Assembly: GCA_029204225.1 (NCBI GenBank)
Contig: CM055110.1
Span: 18,719,501-18,783,500, forward strand
Origin: Diphasiastrum complanatum
Taxonomy: Eukaryota; Streptophyta; Lycopodiopsida; Lycopodiales; Lycopodiaceae
Reading direction: 5' to 3'
DNA length: 64,000 bases
Shown: positions 24,001-37,400 of the stretch, piece after piece
How positions within the stretch are numbered: position 1 is the first letter of the stretch
Layout: each line of letters opens with the position of its first letter
Made by a program: the position numbers and the translations under genes
Notes under the pieces: model-generated
Told to the model about the DNA's origin: nothing
Seen by the model: the letters and a program-made list of their open reading frames with translations, nothing else
Database searches by the model: none

Positions 24001-27000
24001 TATTGGGAACACCCCATTTACATTGTCTTGCGCCTGACAGATACAGAGGGCTCCACTTTGAGCCGCCTTTATGAGTTCATGGACAAATTGTGCGAGCAGC
24101 TGAGCATCACCACAACACTCAGTTCAAAGAGCTGTATTCACTAAGGCTTAAGCAATTACAATTGTGGCATTTCAATTTTGATTGAAATTTATTGTTAGAT
24201 GTTTCAAATTTGAAATTTGAAAATTCAAGAACCCTATATTCTCAATGCTTAATGCTCATTTGATATTTACTATAATCTATTTACAGACGTGAATCTTGAG
24301 GATTGAGTTTGGACGTTCACAAGCTGGAAGAGATCAAGACAAAATGGCAAAAAAGATGGCACTGGTTCTATCAGCCTTAGCACGAATTTCGAAATTCAGA
24401 CTAATTTTCACGGCCAAAATTCTCAATTATCTTTTTCATATTAATATTTATGGTCCTAATGTTGGCATCGGGTTGCAACTTGGACCAACGTTCACTTCAT
24501 TTCAATTTTGTATTTGGGCTCTAGGCATTGGAGTAACTATAGTATATTGTAACATTTAAATTTTAAGAAGTAAGGTATCATGTTTGTACTATGAGTCTAT
24601 AATCTATGTGCACAAACTACAATACACGTTTGTCTTTGAGACTTGACATTTTTACTTGCAGATCACATTGACCCTTCAAAAAAAGATGACCCGTGTGTAT
24701 CCCCACATGCCTTCAAAAAAAGATGATCCATGACAAAGGTTGAAGCATCCTCGTAGAGTAAGCAGATGTTTGTCCATAAGAGCATGGTAAACGCCAACGC
24801 AAGTTGGGCTCTAACGTATTCCCGGCACGACCAGTTACTAGGGGCCGAGGGCCATGGTATTGGCAAGGGCCAGTAGCTGGGATGGACGCCAGAGGACCCG
24901 TTGGGTTCGGTGCATCACTGGCAATGACCTGGTGTGACCACCTGACAGGATGTCAGTAGGCAGAGTTATGACCGTATGGACCCTGGTATTATGCTTTAGC
25001 TCAGCAGCTCAAATGTGATCCAGCAAGTCAGCTGGAAAGATCCATCCAAGCTGAGTTTAAACATTCGTTGATTGATAGCATGCCAGTGGCGTTGCTGCCT
25101 AGATGGAACGTAGAACATCGTATTGAGCTCGTTACAAGGCAAGCCCGGTATCTCGGCCTCCTTATAGGATGAGCCTGAAAGAGGAAGAGGAAGTACGGAA
25201 GATGTTGGAAGAATACCTCAGGTTGGAGTATGTTCGTCCTAGTTATTCACCTTTCACCTCCCCCATTTTGTTGGTTAAGAAAAAGGATGGTAGTTTCCAG
25301 ATGTGTGTGGATTATAGGGGATTGAATAAAATCACTATAAAGCACAGATATCCGATGCACAGAATTGATGATCTACTGGATGCGTTGCAGGGAGCAACCA
25401 TTTTCAATAAGATAGATCTCAAAGTGGGTACCATCAGATACGGTTTCGTGAGGAAGATATCCAGAAGATGTCCTTCTGAACCCGTTTTGGACATTATGAG
25501 TTCTTGGTTATGTCGTTTGGGTTAACCAATGCACCCACCACGTTCATGCTGCTCATGAACGATGTCCTACGTGACTATATGAGAAAGTTTGTTGTCAATT
25601 TTATTGACGACATACTATATTCGGTAGTGGAGCATGAGGGTCATCTCCAAACCGTCTTTGGCAAGCTACAAGAGACTATCTTGTATGCCAATGATCAGAA
25701 GACCGAGTTGTGTAAGACTCGTGTCGAGTATTTGGGTCATGTAGTGACGGCAGAGGGTAATTTTGTTGACCCCACCAAGGTAGTTGTGGCCAAGAAGTGG
25801 CCAAGACCGGCTGATATTTGTTAGTTACAATCTTTCCTGGGCTTTTGCAAGTTGTACCGACGGTTCGTTGGGAACTATTTCAGGGTAGCAGCTCCTTTAA
25901 TGAATCAGTTATGGAATTACAACATTGTGGTTTGCTGGGATGCGTAGGCTCAGCATGGTTTTGAAAGCTTGAAGGAGGCTATTGCGACAGCTCCAGTACT
26001 CAAGATTGTTGATACCCAGAAACCTTTCGACCTAGAGATGGATGCTAGTGGCATTGTCGTGGGTGTATGCGATTATACATGCACTCAAGGTGTGGCGACA
26101 TTATTTGTATGGCGCCGAATCTACGTGTATACTGACCACCATACTTTGAAGTACTTCTGCACTCAACTAGATTTGAAGGGCCGAGCTAATGCAGGAATTT
26201 CATTTGGATTTTCGCTTCTGAAGAGAAAAGGAAAATATGGTTACTGATCTCATGGAGGAGATCAAGAGAGCTCAGCAGAGCGACACACATTGTCTGTGTG
26301 TGTGGCTTGCTGCGCGCAAGGTAGTTGACCAATCGGAAGAGTCGGTCGGGGTTGCCGCTTCCGTAGAGGCGCACACTAGTACATATCTAACATACATCGT
26401 AAAGGATGGCATGTTATTGAGAAATGGAAATCTTTTCGTGCTAGTCGTGAAGGATCTTCATCGTGAGATACTTCATGAATACCATGATGGTCCCAAAGGG
26501 CACCCGGGTATTCATAAGACTAGTGAGCTAGTCAAAAGGCATTATTTTTGGCCATGATTGTAGCAAGACATCGGAGAGTACGTTTAGCATTGCACGGCTT
26601 GTCAAGTGAACAAGGCAGAGCGGGTAAGTCCTCCGGGCTTGCTACATCCACTGGAGATTCCTACAGGAAGGTGGAAAAGTATCTTCGTGGATTCATTGTT
26701 GGGCTACCCAGGACCCAGACGGGATTGAATTCTGTTATGGTAGTGGTAGACAGGTTTTCCAAGATGGCTCACTTCATCGCAACGGCCAAGAAGGTCATAG
26801 CTCCGTAGGTTGCCGAGTTGTTTATCAAGAATGCGTCAGGTTGCATGGATTTATGAAGTCCATTGTGTCTGACAGGGATCCCAAGTTTACGGGAATTTCT
26901 GGATGGAGGTGTTCGCCAGGTTGGGAACACAGTTGCGGATGAGTAGCTCTGAGCATCCTCAGACAGATGGCCAAACAGAGCCAATGAACCAAATCTTGAA

Positions 27001-30000
27001 AGATATGCTTAGGCCATCTTGTAGTGGTACACAAACAGACTAGATAAAGCATTTACCGCTATTGGAGTTTGTGTACAATGACAAGAGACATGCGTCCACT
27101 GGATTGAGTCCATTTGAGATCATTATAGACTCAGAACTAGTAGCATCTAGCTTCTTACGAAGTTCTATTGGAATCTGTACGAAAGCGATACAACCGAAAG
27201 TTCGAAGATGCCTTACCGAACGTTTTGAACCTGTTCACACCTCTTCGAGTCTTTTGTCAAATAAGACTTTGGTTGTAAGTCGATTCTGATGATACGCAAT
27301 CAAGACGGCTTCTGCCCAGAATGTCTTCGACAAACCTGCATCAGACATGAGGGTCCGGGCCGGACGCAGGCATTCCGCGTCCGCGTCCGGCGTCCGGACC
27401 CGGACGCGTCCATATTTCTTTTATTTTTCTTTGGCTAAATAACTCTAAAAAAATATTTTAGAAATTATAAAAAAAAAGCGAACACGTCCAAACCCTCGGA
27501 CACACCCCTGGCGCATCCGCGCCCGGACGCGGACGCGGACGGGTGTTCAAACACAGGGTCCGCTTCCTTAGACCTGCATGTAGAATCATACTCTTCACAC
27601 TTTCGACGAGTGTACGATTTTTACGTTCAGCCATTCCATTCAACTGTGGAGAATAGTTGGTTGTAGACTGCATCATAATGCCATGGGCTTTACAGTAGTC
27701 TTTGAATTCAATCGAAATGAATTCACCTCCACAATCAATCCGAATTGCCTTGATTTTCTTGGAAGTCTAATTCTCAGCTTTCTGCTTGAATTACTGAAAA
27801 TACTTGAAGGCTTCTGATTTCTTCTTCAGAAAATTAACCGTTGTCCTCCTCAAATAATCGTCAATAAAGGTCAGAAAGTATTTTGCTCCCCCTATCGAGA
27901 GAGTTGGCATGGGTCCACATATGTCACTGTGCTAGCATGTTTTCCGAGCTTCTAAGAAGTTCGGGCTCTTCGAATATGACTAATATGATTATCTCTGATG
28001 TTGAGAGTGATAAGGACGAAGGCCTTCCCATCCTTCTGCTTCCATCTGGTGATGGTCGTCAGATATGCATAGGCTTAACCTCAGTACCTTCGACAACTTC
28101 CCAAAGTTCTTTCACTTGTAGGATCACCCTCAATTTGAATTTCCATAAGTGATAGTTGTCACCATCCAACTTTTCGATAGAGTTCAAAGCTGACGCATCC
28201 ATAGTAGACAAGTCCAATATAGATAAAATCTGGCACTACATATGATATGAAGATAACTAGCTCTAAACTAGTTACCAAAGCTATGATCTAGCTCTGATAC
28301 CATGTTGGAAAATAAGTTGTGCATAACTTGAATAACTATTCAACAGTGACTGTCGACTGTGATAGTTAATAGCAGCGATAGTTAATGTAATAACAAAACA
28401 AATTCGCTTAACTGATTTGAAGAAAATCTCCTGCCAGATTTATGTTGTAACTCCATTCTTCTAAGAGTCCAACTTCAAATTAGAGAGCCATTTGTAGTTT
28501 GGTCTTTGGCTTATGGGAAATGTAACAGGAGATAATCTTTTAGCTAAATGCTTCCGATGGTCTACTCTGATTGCACTATAATGATAGCAAATCTTATTCT
28601 GCTATTTTTTTCGCTCTTACACAAACTGTATGCGCGATAGCTTCTTGCTAATCAGTCTACAACTATGTCGAAACAGAGAGGAGAAGAGGAAGAATAACTT
28701 CTCTGAAACAAATTAACAACTGAGCAACTTGGAACTAAACTGATTTTATGATCTATTAATAGTACGATGGCACGGCCCTAACGGAATGCGTCGTTATCCA
28801 TGTGGCAGATGCCACGTGGGGCTACGGGATTGGACCCGAAATGTAGCAGATAAGACTCCACAATACAATCTTGTTTTCAGCCGAGTTTGGAACCTTCGAC
28901 AATGTGGTGTTCGATAATCCCTCGATGTTGTTTCGACAATACGTGTATTTCTGCAGACGGTCTAGATACCTTCGACACTATATTGATAAAGCAAGTAAAA
29001 CTGCAAGATAGTTCCGCGTTACAAATGATTTCAAGAACGAAATCTAACATCCAAAACAATAAACACATCCACCTTTTGCAAACAAGATTCAAGAGCAAGT
29101 GTTTTAAGCTACTTATTAAGTTATAAACTACTAGACCATTGGCCTACTGGGCCTATACCTGGCACATATATGACATGGACTTTGGAGCTTACATTTATTT
29201 ACTTACTGGATAGTTGTAATTCTAGTCAAGCAGTTATTTTATTCACGTACAGCTTATTTAGGATTAGCGAAGGGCTATGCTTCTATTGACTTATTATGTG
29301 GAGTATAGGCCCTTGAAGAGAGCACACTATTTTCCCTCTAAAAGTCCTACCCCCTTGATTTTTGAATCGTACTTTAGGGTTCATCAAGGGATTATAAGTA
29401 GGGCCTATGTACGTTCATTTTTCAGCAATGGATTTGGTATTGCTTGGGCTCTTTGAGGGGAAATTCGACTTCGCTATTGCTTGTTGGGCTATAGCTAATG
29501 ATGCTTTGTGTTGTTAGCTTGCCATTCTTCGTGGGAGTTTGTTCAGTTTGCTTCGTATATTGTCAATCCTTGGTTCATTCATGCTAGAATTTGTGATTTT
29601 TTATCATGATTTGGTATCAGAGCACTTTCCAAGATGGAATTTTCATATTGTAGGAGAGTAAGGTAGGTGCTCATTTGACATCAATTTTTTCTACAGGAGA
29701 AGCTGGCGCCCTACGTCATCTTTCTCTTTTCTCAATTCAACTTGGTGCGGCATACTTTTCACCGGTTCTACCACCCTATTGGAGGATTTTCGACGCTTCA
29801 TTTGCTATTTCCATTGTCATTCCTTGCTTCATTGATGCTCAAATTTGTGATTTTTGATCATAACTGTAACTAACTTCTAAACACTTATCCAACTACTAAT
29901 GTAGCTATATAATTGGATTCATGGTACCTACTTCAGCAGTAAAAATTATTTCTTTAAGCATGAATAAACGAATCATTTTCTCATGGCATGTACATAACAA

Positions 30001-31364
30001 TCTTGCTCGCACTACAAATCAGCTACCTAATGTAAAACATTGCAGCCTTCTTACCTTCGTAGTCATCTACAAACCACGCAATTATACATCTACACAAATT
30101 CTAGAATTAATCAGGTTCTTTGTACATATATTGTGTACAAAGCTCATGAAGGGAAATTAATACCTTCGTGAAAAACATGGCAAGATCCATTCTATTGTAG
30201 GGACATAACCTAACTCCCTTGCTATGTAAAACATGATTGCTATTGAATAGATAATGTTATTCAGATGTTAGAAGCAAGGTTACAGTATCAAACGTTCTAA
30301 ATCTAAGTACTGCACCTACAAATTGTGAATCTATTTTCTATGTAGTCTGTTCTGTATGTTAAGAAGATTAAAGCAAACTAATGTCATCAAATGTTCTGAA
30401 TCTGCATACTGAACTCACACTATAAAAGCAACATTCACGTTGCTCACCGTCATTGTTAAGATAACAAATATCTGGATGGTGTTACAGCTACTCCCTGTCC
30501 CGGTTATTTAAAGTCTCTCTAGACGGACATACATTTTGTAATTATTGTAATTACTAAAATGGCTAAGTCATTGGCTTGTGGTGACCTTTGTAAGTAAATT
30601 GTAAATAAACTGTAATTAGTTGGCACTGTACCTCAGAGAGTCGTGCTTAGCTTTGGTATGGGGTGATGGATCATTTATTAGGAGTGGCTGGACTGACCTC
30701 CTAAAAAGTAGGAGAGTTCACTAGTGAACGGGACACGTGTCATATGCTCACTGGGACACTTGGTCCAATAAATGAGTGAAACATGTCAGTGTTGATGGGT
30801 CAAACATGACACGTGTCACATGCTTAGTGGGACAGTCTAGTATATGAGTGACACATGTCGACCTACTCACTTGCCTATGTCAGGGTACTAACAAGTGGCA
30901 AGTGTTGACTGTGCATGGAATTGGCCATGTGTCAACGTTAGGAACGGTCAGGGTTAAGGGGCGCTTGAGCATTGTGCATAAGTGAGCCTAGAGACTGGCA
31001 TTCCTCATCACATTCTAGGCAGCAAAGGTTGGGTGGAGACAAGGCAGCCAGCTCCTTGTGGTTTTGGTTGATTCATGCTACTTACTTGCTGAGAATTGAA
31101 TAAAGCTTGAGTTTTGAGATCAATCTATGCATGGTTTACTGTTGTTTGTAGGTTAAGTTCAAAAAGGTGTCTGACAAATGGTCATTACATAAAGACTGTT
31201 AAGCTGCTTTCCTAGTACTCTTCCTCATTTAGTCCATCCTTGCTAAACCACATATTAAGTTGATAGTTATAATTTAAGGAGCAATTGAATGGTAACTCTA
31301 ATGACAAGAATTCCTTGTGTGTGTGTGTGTGTGAGCGCGCGCGCGTGCGCACACGCATGCACGC

Positions 31365-31425
<61 letters not shown>

Positions 31426-34400
31426 TGCGTGCATGTGTGTATACATGCATGTGCGTTCAAGGGTGGGGGTTTGTGTGCAAGAGGGCCAATTTTTTCATGG
31501 CATCTCGATATATTCTAAAGCTCCTGGAAGATAATATTAAATTTTTCTTGAAAATGTTCTCACTTACACACTCCACTAGTTATTGGACCTTTGAATACAT
31601 CATAAGCTATATAAGAGTGTGGTTATGCATCAGGTTAGACATTTGATTCAGAACTAATGAGAGCTCTGAATGGACCTTCCAGACTAGGGCAAGGCATCTC
31701 CTTCATGAGGTATGCTACTTGGTACGGGACACCATAGCTATTGTCTAATGGATTGATCCCACACTTGATCAATGAGGATAGTGCAACCTCGCCTTTTCAA
31801 AATCGGCCTTTTCTGAATCAGAAAAACCGGCTTTCTAAGAAGTTCAGAATCGGGCCTGCCTACAAAGAATTGGAGAATCAACTTTAGGTTTAAAAAATAT
31901 AGTTCTTATTACTAGTCACACAAAAAACGATTGTAGATAATTCAGGAACCCCATAGTTTACAATCACTCCCTGATTTACAAACCATTCAAGTCATTTCAA
32001 ATCAGATGGAATGTGATTCTAGATTATACAGGTACTGCTTTTTTATGGATCGAACCAAACCCTAGATTCAAACCGAATCGGTCAAATTGGGATCATGGTT
32101 CAATTCAAACAGAATCGGTCAAATTGGAATCATTGGTTCAAATCTCCATGAATCGGGGAATTGGGAAACTACGAGCTTGAGAGTGAAGAAACTTGTGTTA
32201 TGTAGTATGGTGAAGAGTTATATGATTCTAATAACACAACTAACCGGGTATGATCAAGGGAGGACTTCATGGTGATCACATTCTCCCTTATAAACCACCA
32301 TTTGCTCCTTGGTATTCCTCTACTGGGATAATGCTTTCAACTTCAAGAATCTCCCTACGTAAAGACTAACCTCTACAAAAGAATTTTGATATCCAAGCTC
32401 CTGTGTTTGTAAAATATGAACTTTAGCTAAGTACAACGCACAACGAAGAGTATTCTTATTCTCTGATATTACATCAGCCACATGGCCACATCCCAAACAT
32501 GGCAACGCACTCCACCATAACTTCTATTCATATTTGCAATAAAATAGACCGTGCTCTTGTATTTTTTGAAGTATGTTTCTGTCCAGAAAGCCTTGCAATT
32601 TCTCATTGTTGCACATTTACCTTCCTACCTCCATCATTTAATCTTCTCCAGCATTTTATTAGCACTGCTTGTTGTGATAACATGAGATCTCCTTTGACAA
32701 AATCTTTTGAATAACCTGGTTTTGGGAGAACTTCCTAAATCATATTCCGATCTTTTTGTTTGCAATTTGACCCATCGCATATCTCTCTTGGCTTTCTTTT
32801 TTGCCAAGCTGATCTTCTCATGAAGTCAGTCAAATGTGGAACCCGTCAATCCTGGAAAACCCCTAGAATCAATCTGTAGCTCCTCTTCACTATAGGTGAC
32901 ACTTCTTTTAATTGTCATATTCAAATCTCCTTCCCTTGGGACTCTACACATGGTTTCTTCTTTGCATTTTGAAAATTTTGATTGAAAACTTTTCTGTTTG
33001 CCGCTAAAACCTTTTGCCAATCCATCCCTGGCGGTTATTCCCCTATAAAATCTAAGTTCCAAGCAACGACGGATAAAGTGGTCTTCAAACTCCCCTTCTC
33101 CATGTGCAACAATCAGAAACCCTTTTTTCAATGAGTCCATCCTATCCATTCTGCCACATGCTACCAATTCTACTCACTCAGTTTCCTAACAGACAGATGC
33201 TGCATCTACACACTGAAAACCTGAAATAAACAAAGACCCTTAAGCAAGTCTAGGCAGCATAAAAGCAAAATTGCTGCCGAATGAGATTCAGTTAGCAATT
33301 CTACTTGTATACTTTCCTAGCAGACAGATGCTTCATCTACAGACTGAAAACCTGAAAGAACAAACACCCTAAAGCAAGTCTAGGTAGCATAGAAGCAAAC
33401 ATCATGCAATAAGAAGGGGTTAGGCGACAACAAAATAGAAAATGGGCACCATCAATCTTCACTTAGAATATAGCCCAGATGTACATGAGATTTACATGCT
33501 ACCTACACTGAAATTCTTAATACTGACAACTAGTTAATTTTAGGAGCTCTTGGCTGATAGAAAATTGGTCACATGATCGGCAACAATGAGTACTGACGCA
33601 TAGCCCAAACAACAATCTTGAAGCAGCAATTTTTGCGACAAATTAAAAATAAGTATTAAGAACCTTGTACAACTCATGCAAGGACTTCAAGAATAAGCCC
33701 ATAAAAAAATTTCCAAGCTGGTTCTTGATTGGTATCTACAGCATGTCATAGGAAGGTCATGGTCCTCTTCATGATTCAGCCATGTCCACATAGAGCAGGC
33801 AAAGTGTTGGATCTTAAGCCTTCGGTCTCAACTAGGTCATGGAGTACACTGCCTCCATCTATTGAAACATATTATGAGTGTGCATGACTGACTGCAAGTT
33901 GTAAATATCATCAGGTTGGCATTCCCTTCCATTGTCCATTCATCATCTTTGCTCACTAGTAACATATCCTAACTTGTCAAGATGTAGCTTTGACAAAAGA
34001 TAACTATTGCGCTTCACCCCATACTGCTTGGCACCTCCTCAAAAGGAAAAGGCTTTGCCATTGTCACAATGACTATCAACGGCCTTGAATCTTTGACCTA
34101 GGAAGCCCTTATAGTTGAGACCCCACACCATCCTTCTCTTGATAGAATTTTCACCTTGACAAATGTAAGGGGCATTAGAAAAACTGCTTTGAGAATAGTC
34201 TGGTCAAGTTACTTACTGGCCAGAACACACAGTTGAAGCTAACTTTTTTGCCAAAAAGGTAAGCAAGAACAAGTGTGTCAAATTTTCTCTTGTATGGCTA
34301 TTAGCTCGATGATCATATATTTCAGTATCTTAAACACATTGCACAAGCTAGAAACACAGTCAAACACAAAGTTACCTAAGCATTTGCTTGAATATTTCTG

Positions 34401-37400
34401 CAAACTTGGTTGCAAATTTGGTGTCCTAAACACCATCTACAACTCCAAGATAACTAAACTTTCCTGTAGGGACCAAAGCTCAAACTCTTGCCTATTAGTT
34501 GAAACCTTAGAAGCCCGTTCCGACCAAAATGGGTCGGAACGTTCCGTTCCAAACGTTCCGTCCGTTCCGTTCCTGGTTTGAACGAGTTACTTTAGCAGCA
34601 GAAGCCACAAAAATGTGTAGCAGCCATCCCGGTTTGTAGCAGCCCACGATTTCTGCTGATGGCTGACGGAACGGGCAACTAAACCTTAGTTTCCAGATTA
34701 AACGAATTTGTAGCAGCCCACGACTTCTGCTGATGGCTGACGTAGCTCTTCCACCCAGAAATGGGATGCATGCAATATAAATTTCAGAAATGGGATGCAT
34801 GCAATAGGAAAGTTCTTCGGGATCATTCCAATCTATGGCGGATCATGAGCTACTGATCAGACACATGTAAAAGACAAAATTAAACAAGTGTTGCGGTGCC
34901 ATTGACCATCATGCATTGGCATTGGCTTGTAGAATTGAATATTGATTTCTTTGTAGAAATAGAGATAATTATTCTATTGGTAGATAGTTAAACTAGAACC
35001 AAATTCATCTGGCTCAAAGCTAGATTTACTCAGGTAGAGAATGAGCTAGATTCTTCATATGGTTTAGAACTTTAGATCATTCTGAATTCTAAGGTTGAGA
35101 GCTCAGGCTATGGTGTTTTTTTCCTTTGTATAAAAACGTTTTTTTTTTTGAGGGTCTCATTCTGGAACGGAACGGGCAACTAAGGTTGAAACTCTCATTT
35201 TCCAAATTGAAACACCGATCACCCACTCTGTAGTCTGTACATTTATTGACCCACCATAAACCTATCTTATATTCCTTATAACAGGTCAAAAATATAATGG
35301 GAACATCTAAAATGACGTCATGTTTTCAAATCTTTTTCATGTGTTTGGAAAATCTGATAAACAAATCTCTATAAAGACTTTGATTGCTACAGTGGTTGAA
35401 TATCATTCAAGGCCATCAAGATAAAAGGGTTAGAGGTAAGTACCACATCCAAAATTTCTGCTTCAGTCCCATCCTCGGCATGCTTTAAGGACATAGCTTC
35501 CTGAATGTTACCAGAAAATTATTTATTATCAACCAAGAATTGAAGAAAGAAAGATATGAAAACAGATAAGAATCAGTACTCAATTTCTTCCGTTAACTAA
35601 TGCTTGACCATGGAAGGTTTTATTTGAATGGGATCCATTGAAAGCATTTAAAGATATGTCCAACAACTCAACTTCTTGATCCCTTCTAATATCTAAACAT
35701 GGAATTTTGAAAGAGGCTTAAAACTTGAATATGCATCATACATGAAAAAAAGGGTAAATCTGGTTAACAACAACAACAAACACTGGTCTAATTACGTTAT
35801 ATTTAACTTTTTTAGGTTTAAAATTAAAAACTAAAAGAAGAGGAGACATGGAGAGCCAGCAGACCGGTTGCAAAGTGGAAATAAGAAATGGGCAGAGAAA
35901 GACGAGAGGAGATAGGACAGGATCCAAGGCAAGTGACCTCAGAAGGGGAGAACCAACAGAAGCCACAGAAGGTAAAGGTGAGCCAGAGGGGAGATGGTAA
36001 GCTCACCAAAGAGGGAGTCAAGAAGGCACAAAAGAACTAAGCCGCAGAAGAGATTGATGACCAAGAAAAGGAGTGTCAGGTAGAAGGAGCTGCAGATAGG
36101 AAAGAGAAGCCAGATGGGAAGGAGGGGAAGTCAGGTGCAGTGCAGGAGCAGAAGATGAACAGAAGAATACCAAAAATTGGGGTCACAGAAGGTTTATTTT
36201 GCTTCAACATTTTCACACGTTAATATTTTCCAACCACATACCACATTTATTGCATTCCATGTTCCAAATAGCATTTGAAGTATTCCATATCAACTGTGCA
36301 TGAAAAAGACAGGAGCTCACAGCCTCATAGAAGTCTACCGGTACTAATTCTTAGACAATGACATGCATTAGTTAAGTGCTCCTAAAAAGAAAAATAAAAA
36401 ACACAAAACGAAGTAACCCTGCTGTAGGGCTATCATTCTTTTAAGGATGCTCGTAAGGAGGATGACACAAGTATAGAGCAAAAGCAATTCCAGTATGCAA
36501 GAGCACCAAAAGCTTCTGGCAGAGGATAAACTGCAAGAAGGTTAAACAGTACACTAAAGGCTCAAATACAGAAATGCTCATTGCTTGGCTCATTTGCACT
36601 CAGGCAACAAAGTCAAGTTTGATATACATCAACTGACACTAGTTCAGGAAACCAAGTTAAATGAAGAACTTACCCTTATTGCAGCAGTAAACCTAGGCCG
36701 TAACGCCATTACACGAGGCACAAGTACTTGCACAAGAGGCATTTGGGCTACCAAATCAATAGATGTCCCACAAACTGTGTAGCGGATCAGTTCAGCTACA
36801 GCTGCAAACAAGAATGAAAATAGCAGAAACTAATGACATCATAAGTCTCCAAAATTTGCAACACATGGACTTAATTACTGAGATTGGTCTGCAAGAACTG
36901 CAATAATAGCTTATATAACAAAGATGAAACGCCTCAACATCATGACTAAAACTTGCTGAATTTAGGGATACATCAAAAAAATAAGCCCATGACAGTTCCT
37001 ATTAACAAAATATTGCCCTCCATGTAGGAACATATAGAGGAGCCGCACGTGTTGAGAAAGTAGAATAGCTAATAGTTATCAGCATTACATACATGCAATT
37101 CTTTCATGAGAATGGAGGACATAAAAATCATAAAGCAACAAATTGAGCAGGAAAAGCCAGACTCATAGGACTATCATACCATCGACTGCTGAATCAAATG
37201 TTTGCTCCGAATCTAGACCCGATAGAGCGGCAAGAACTAATGGATGTGTGGCGAGTGTTGCAGCAGGAATTCTGCTTTCAAAATGCACAAATAATAAAAT
37301 TGGTTTCTATGAGTAAATTATCATACAGATCCATGGCCAAAAAAGAGCTCTGATAATAGAGAAATCTCTAGTAACATGATTTAAGAAGCATCTCCATAAT

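Noticed and set aside
30625-31165. Solo LTR
   Set aside because: No TG...CA boundary with target duplication and no second copy, so kept only as an unclassified repeat.
31212-31646. Overlapping open frames on both strands with repeated Cys-Val or Thr-His
   Set aside because: They are translations of the TG/CA microsatellite.
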